From positions 2,852,001-2,916,000 of the forward strand of contig NZ_CP040936.1 of assembly GCF_006352025.1 (NCBI RefSeq): a stretch of DNA of 64,000 nt. Reading direction: 5' to 3'. The stretch comes from Hymenobacter sp. DG01 (GTDB taxonomy: Bacteria > Bacteroidota > Bacteroidia > Cytophagales > Hymenobacteraceae). The notes under the pieces are model-generated. The model saw only the letters and a list, made by a program, of their open reading frames with translations. It was not told where the DNA came from and searched no databases. A program made the translations under genes and the position numbers. Every line of letters starts with the position of its first letter. Position 1 is the first letter of the stretch. Positions 60,646 through 64,000 of this stretch are shown here, one piece after another.

Positions 60646-61395
60646 CTAGGGCGCTTTGTCCACGCTGGCCAGCAACGTCACGATGTCCAGCTCTGATTTG
60701 GCCAGCACCTGCTGGCGCGCCAGCTCGGCCTTGATGGCAGCGGCCAGATCGGGGGCGGCCGCGCTGATGGCTTTGGCATTGAGCTTCACCGGAACCACCG
60801 TGCCATCGGGCCGGCTCAGGAAGTAGGAGTTGTACTCCACCAGCTGGTCGTAGTGGCGGCCGCTGTTGAATACTTTGTCCTTATCAGAGCGCTGGAGTTG
60901 GCGGGAGTGGCGCTTGAGTAGCGTGTACTTGCCCTCGTGCAGCACTTCCACGTACTCCTGCTGCTGGTCGGGGCGCGGGGCATTATCGAAGCGGCGGAAG
61001 GTGTGCACGCGGTCAGCAAACAGCTCGTCCTGCACCACAAATCCTTGTATCTCGTTCTTGTTCAGCAGCAGCGTATCGGCCCGGTTCCGCTGCGGCACGG
61101 CCAGTAGCTGATAGCCGTAGGCATCGTACTGCAGCTGAATATTGCCGATGCGCTGCTTGGTATTCACCAGAATGATTTCGCCGGGCTGCCAGGTTCGCTG
61201 GAAGAAGGCCTGCCCTTGGGCTTCGCGCTGCGGAGCCTGGTAGGCATAGGCCATTTTGCCGTCGAGCAGGGCCCCCAGGTTTTCATTTGCCCACAGTCGG
61301 CCACCGGGGCTGGCAACCGGTGGGGTTATTTGCTGGGCCGTTGCCTGATAGGTTGATAAGCCTCCCAACAGCAGTGCTAGAGCGAGATATTTCAT
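60646..61395 (-). CDS. Hypothetical secreted protein, 249 aa
   Basis: The leader MKYLALALLLGGLSTYQATAQ is a Sec signal. The mature part is mixed alpha/beta (GEIILVNTKQRIGNIQLQYD, EVLHEGKYTLLKRHSRQL, LSRPDGTVVPVKLN) and ends in a helix. I do not recognise the family, although it resembles Bacteroidota periplasmic proteins of unknown function. It is divergent from the S9A gene at 61585. Confidence 0.75.
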   Translation of the reverse strand: MKYLALALLLGGLSTYQATAQQITPPVASPGGRLWANENLGALLDGKMAYAYQAPQREAQGQAFFQRTWQPGEIILVNTKQRIGNIQLQYDAYGYQLLAVPQRNRADTLLLNKNEIQGFVVQDELFADRVHTFRRFDNAPRPDQQQEYVEVLHEGKYTLLKRHSRQLQRSDKDKVFNSGRHYDQLVEYNSYFLSRPDGTVVPVKLNAKAISAAAPDLAAAIKAELARQQVLAKSELDIVTLLASVDKAP

Positions 61396-61584
61396 AAGCG
61401 GAAAGGTAAAGGGATATAAAGTGCTTGAAATATATAGCTTCGGAGGCAGTAAAATACCATGGCGGGGCGAGGCTGCTGCTACCCGGCCGCTGCTTCCGTC
61501 TTTCGGGCCCAGACTTTAGGCAGCTTTAGTACCTTGCTTCTCTGGTTGCTTTCCAGAAGCCTTTCTTTCCCTACCCCGTCTTCT

Positions 61585-63714
61585 ATGAGAAACGTAGTCC
61601 TTCTCCCCACGCTGGCGGCGCTGCTGGCCGGCCCCGCGGCCCTGGCCCAGGCGCCCATCAAAACCCTACCCTACCCTCAAACCCGGAAGGTAGATACCGT
61701 TACCACCTACTTCGGTACCAAAGTGGCCGACCCGTACCGCTGGCTGGAAAACGACCAGGCCGCCGATACCAAGGGCTGGGTGCAGGAAGAAAACAAGGTA
61801 ACGCAGGCCTACCTCAGCCAGATTCCCTACCGCGACGCCATCCGGAAACGGCTGGAAACCCTGTGGAACTACGAGAAGTACGGCGCCCCTTTCAAGGAAG
61901 GCAAGTACACCTACTTCAGCAAGAACACGGGTTTGCAGAGCCAGTCGGTGCTGTACCGGCAGGTAGGCAGCGGTGCGCCGGAGGTGTTCCTCGACCCCAA
62001 CCAGTTTTCCAAGGACGGTACTACCTCCTTGGCGGGCATCAACTTCACCAAGGATGGCAGCCTGGCCGCTTATCAGATTTCAGAAGGCGGCTCCGACTGG
62101 CGCAAGGTCATCGTGCTGAAAACCGCCGATAAAAGCATTGTGGGCGATACGCTCAAGGACGTGAAGTTCTCGGGCCTGGCCTGGAAGGGCAACGACGGCT
62201 TCTACTACAGCTCCTACGACAAGCCCACCGCCGGCAGCCAGCTGGCCGGCAAAACCCAGATTCATAAGCTCTACTACCACAAGCTGGGCACCAAGCAAAG
62301 TACCGATAAGCTGGTGTTTGGGGGCGAGAAAACGCCGCGCCGCTACATCGGGGCTTCCCTGACCGAGGACGAGCGTTTCCTGGTTATCAGCGCCGCCAAC
62401 ACCACTACCGGCAACGAGCTCTACATTCAGGACCTGAGCAAGCCCGGCAGCGCCATCGTGCAGGTCATCGACCACGAGAAAAACGAGGTGGACGTGGTGG
62501 ATAACATGGGCAGCAAGCTCTACATCTTCACCAACCTGAACGCGCCTAACAACCGCGTGGTAACCGTGGACGCGGCCAACCCTACCCCCGCCAACTGGAA
62601 AAACCTGATTCCGGAAACGCCGAACGTGCTGCGCGTAACCACGGGCGGCGGCAAGCTCTTCGCCAACTACCTCAAAGACGCTACTTCCCTCATTGAGCAG
62701 TACGACATGAGTGGCAAGAAGGAGCGCACCATCACGCTGCCCTCGGTAGGCACAGCCGGCGGTTTCGGCACCAAAAAGGAAGAAAAGGAAACCTACTACA
62801 CCTTCACCTCCTACATCTACCCGCCCACCATTTTCAAGTACGATATTGCCACCGGCAAATCCACGGTGTATAAGAAGGCCGGCGTGCAGTTCGACCCCAC
62901 CAAGTACGAGTCGAAGCAGGTGTTTTACACCTCCAAGGACGGCACCAAAGTGCCCATGATTATCACCTACAAGAAGGGGCTGGTGATGAATGGCAAGAAT
63001 CCTACCCTGCTCTACGCCTACGGCGGCTTTAACTCCAGCGTAACGCCGGCCTTCAGCACCAGCAACATCATTCTGCTCGAAAACGGCGGCATCTATGCCG
63101 TGCCCAACATCCGGGGTGGCGGCGAGTACGGCGAAAAGTGGCACCTGGCCGGCACCAAGCTACAGAAGCAGAACGTGTTCGACGACTTCATTGCCGCCGC
63201 CGAGTACTTGACCAAGAACAACTACACCTCCAAAGACTACCTGGCTATTTCGGGCGCCTCGAACGGTGGCTTGCTGGTGGGCGCTACGATGGCCCAGCGC
63301 CCTGAGCTGTTCAAGGTGGCTTTCCCGGCCGTGGGGGTAATGGACATGCTGCGCTACAACCAGTTTACGGCCGGCGCTGGTTGGGCCTACGACTACGGCA
63401 CGGCCCAGGACTCCAAAGAAATGTTCGAGTACCTCTACCGCTACTCACCCTACCACGCCCTGAAGCCCGCTTCCTACCCCGCTACCCTGGTGACTACCGC
63501 CGACCACGATGACCGGGTGGTGCCCGCGCACTCCTTCAAGTTTGCCTCTAAGCTGCAGGAAACTCAGAAGGGCAGCGCCCCGGTCCTGATTCGTATTGAA
63601 ACCAAAGCCGGCCACGGCGCGGGCCGCTCCACGGCCCAGGTTATCAGCGAGCAGACCGACAAGTGGGCCTTCCTGTTCCAGAACATGGGAGTGCCCTATC
63701 AGGTGGTTAACTAA
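61585..63714 (+). CDS. S9A prolyl oligopeptidase, secreted
   Basis: This 709-residue serine peptidase has a Sec signal (ending AALAQ) and the POP N-terminal motif DPYRWLEND. The propeller follows to about 430. The catalytic domain has Ser559 (SGASNGGLL), Asp in the DHDDRVVPAHS motif and His677 (KAGHGAG). All are as in canonical prolyl oligopeptidase. I use the ATG at 61585, which begins the signal peptide; the longer frame adds 42 residues without it. A strong terminator follows. Confidence 0.95.
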   Translation: MRNVVLLPTLAALLAGPAALAQAPIKTLPYPQTRKVDTVTTYFGTKVADPYRWLENDQAADTKGWVQEENKVTQAYLSQIPYRDAIRKRLETLWNYEKYGAPFKEGKYTYFSKNTGLQSQSVLYRQVGSGAPEVFLDPNQFSKDGTTSLAGINFTKDGSLAAYQISEGGSDWRKVIVLKTADKSIVGDTLKDVKFSGLAWKGNDGFYYSSYDKPTAGSQLAGKTQIHKLYYHKLGTKQSTDKLVFGGEKTPRRYIGASLTEDERFLVISAANTTTGNELYIQDLSKPGSAIVQVIDHEKNEVDVVDNMGSKLYIFTNLNAPNNRVVTVDAANPTPANWKNLIPETPNVLRVTTGGGKLFANYLKDATSLIEQYDMSGKKERTITLPSVGTAGGFGTKKEEKETYYTFTSYIYPPTIFKYDIATGKSTVYKKAGVQFDPTKYESKQVFYTSKDGTKVPMIITYKKGLVMNGKNPTLLYAYGGFNSSVTPAFSTSNIILLENGGIYAVPNIRGGGEYGEKWHLAGTKLQKQNVFDDFIAAAEYLTKNNYTSKDYLAISGASNGGLLVGATMAQRPELFKVAFPAVGVMDMLRYNQFTAGAGWAYDYGTAQDSKEMFEYLYRYSPYHALKPASYPATLVTTADHDDRVVPAHSFKFASKLQETQKGSAPVLIRIETKAGHGAGRSTAQVISEQTDKWAFLFQNMGVPYQVVN

Positions 63715-63735
63715 CCTCGTCTCCCTACCCCCGCC

Positions 63736-63769
63736 AACCGGCCGAACCCTCGTGAGGGTTCGGCCGGTT
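63736..63769 (+). terminator. Terminator of the S9A gene
   Basis: AACCGGCCGAACCCTC and GAGGGTTCGGCCGGTT form a perfect 16-bp stem with a 2-nt centre, followed by TGGTTTTTGG. Confidence 0.88.
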
Positions 63770-63811
63770 TGGTTTTTGGGCTTGTGTGTCTGGTGTGTAC
63801 GTATGCCCTAC

Positions 63812-63819
63812 TAACTTTG
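63812..63819 (+). promoter_or_regulatory. Bacteroidota -7 box near the window end
   Basis: TAACTTTG matches TAnnTTTG exactly, 38 bp before a GTG start at 63858. Confidence 0.5.
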
Positions 63820-63857
63820 CCGATACAATTACCTTTTCATTATTTAAAGTTTTTCCA

Positions 63858-64000
63858 GTGAAAAATACCAATTACCTTTTCTGGTATCCGGCACTACAGC
63901 CAACTTGTATTACCCTTATCCATCGGTTTGGCTAGTCTCCTCACAGGATGCGTTCCGGATGCGCCCGAACCCACTCAACCTTCTGCTGTTTCCCGTGGGC
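63858..64000 (+). CDS. Partial lipoprotein gene at the window edge, start uncertain
   Basis: GTG at 63858 opens a frame that stops at a TAG at 63933. The next frame encodes LSIGLASLLTGCVPDAPEPT, a convincing lipobox, but has no ATG, GTG or TTG start far enough upstream to form a full signal. A one-base shift near 63890-63925 would join the two. Either the gene is frameshifted, the sequence has an error, or the lipoprotein uses a rare start. The 3' end lies outside the window. Confidence 0.4.

Overview
The window comes from a GC-rich member of the Bacteroidota, most like Hymenobacter or a close relative (Cytophagales). I infer this from two SusC/SusD outer-membrane pairs, several exact TAnnTTTG -7 promoter boxes, many lipoproteins and prolyl-oligopeptidase paralogues, and a tmRNA whose tag reads (A)GEYSYAMAA. 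The genus is an inference; no rRNA is present. The only RNA gene I can support is the tmRNA.

Region by region. 1-2 kb: UV-damage endonuclease and two small unknown genes. 2-19 kb: a polysaccharide/galactose utilisation locus. SusC, SusD, two GH43 lipoproteins and a lipoprotein GalM are all on the minus strand. galK-galT run divergently. A clan-A glycosidase, a further GH43 and a LacI-family regulator follow. An intact IS3-family element interrupts an intergenic palindrome between galT and the glycosidase. Three near-identical palindromes (TGCAAACGTTTGCA type) lie just upstream of susC, galK and the clan-A glycosidase, and are plausible operators of the local LacI protein. 19-30 kb: tmRNA, an S9A peptidase, a LuxR regulator, dnaX, an M16 zinc protease and NADP isocitrate dehydrogenase. 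30-43 kb: housekeeping and accessory genes (MsrB, class-C-type hydrolase, SDR, DinB, aminotransferase, zinc alcohol dehydrogenase, cytochrome b, an EmrE-type DMT transporter, two DUF1990 proteins, endonuclease V). 43-48 kb: a second SusC/SusD pair with no enzymes beside it. 48-64 kb: GluQ-RS, pirin / nitroreductase / pirin, two more S9 peptidases, a D-2-hydroxyacid dehydrogenase, an HPP protein, two DUF72 paralogues around DUF2243, and small membrane proteins.

The most interesting signals are not ordinary genes. (1) dnaX carries a run of ten A at the tau/gamma boundary, and both other frames stop within a few bases. (2) The oriented 8-mer GGGGGTAG occurs on the order of 45 times on the two strands, in coding and non-coding DNA, about ten times what base composition predicts. 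(3) Intergenic spaces hold a family of long near-perfect inverted repeats built on one motif (GTCATnnCGAGC...GCGAnn-ATCT), with nested compound versions. (4) The PUL has a readable LacI operator set, and the regulator gene has a perfect 16-bp hairpin leader. (5) A small secreted protein is built from four NPDGTH-type repeats. I see no defence system, prophage or CRISPR array.
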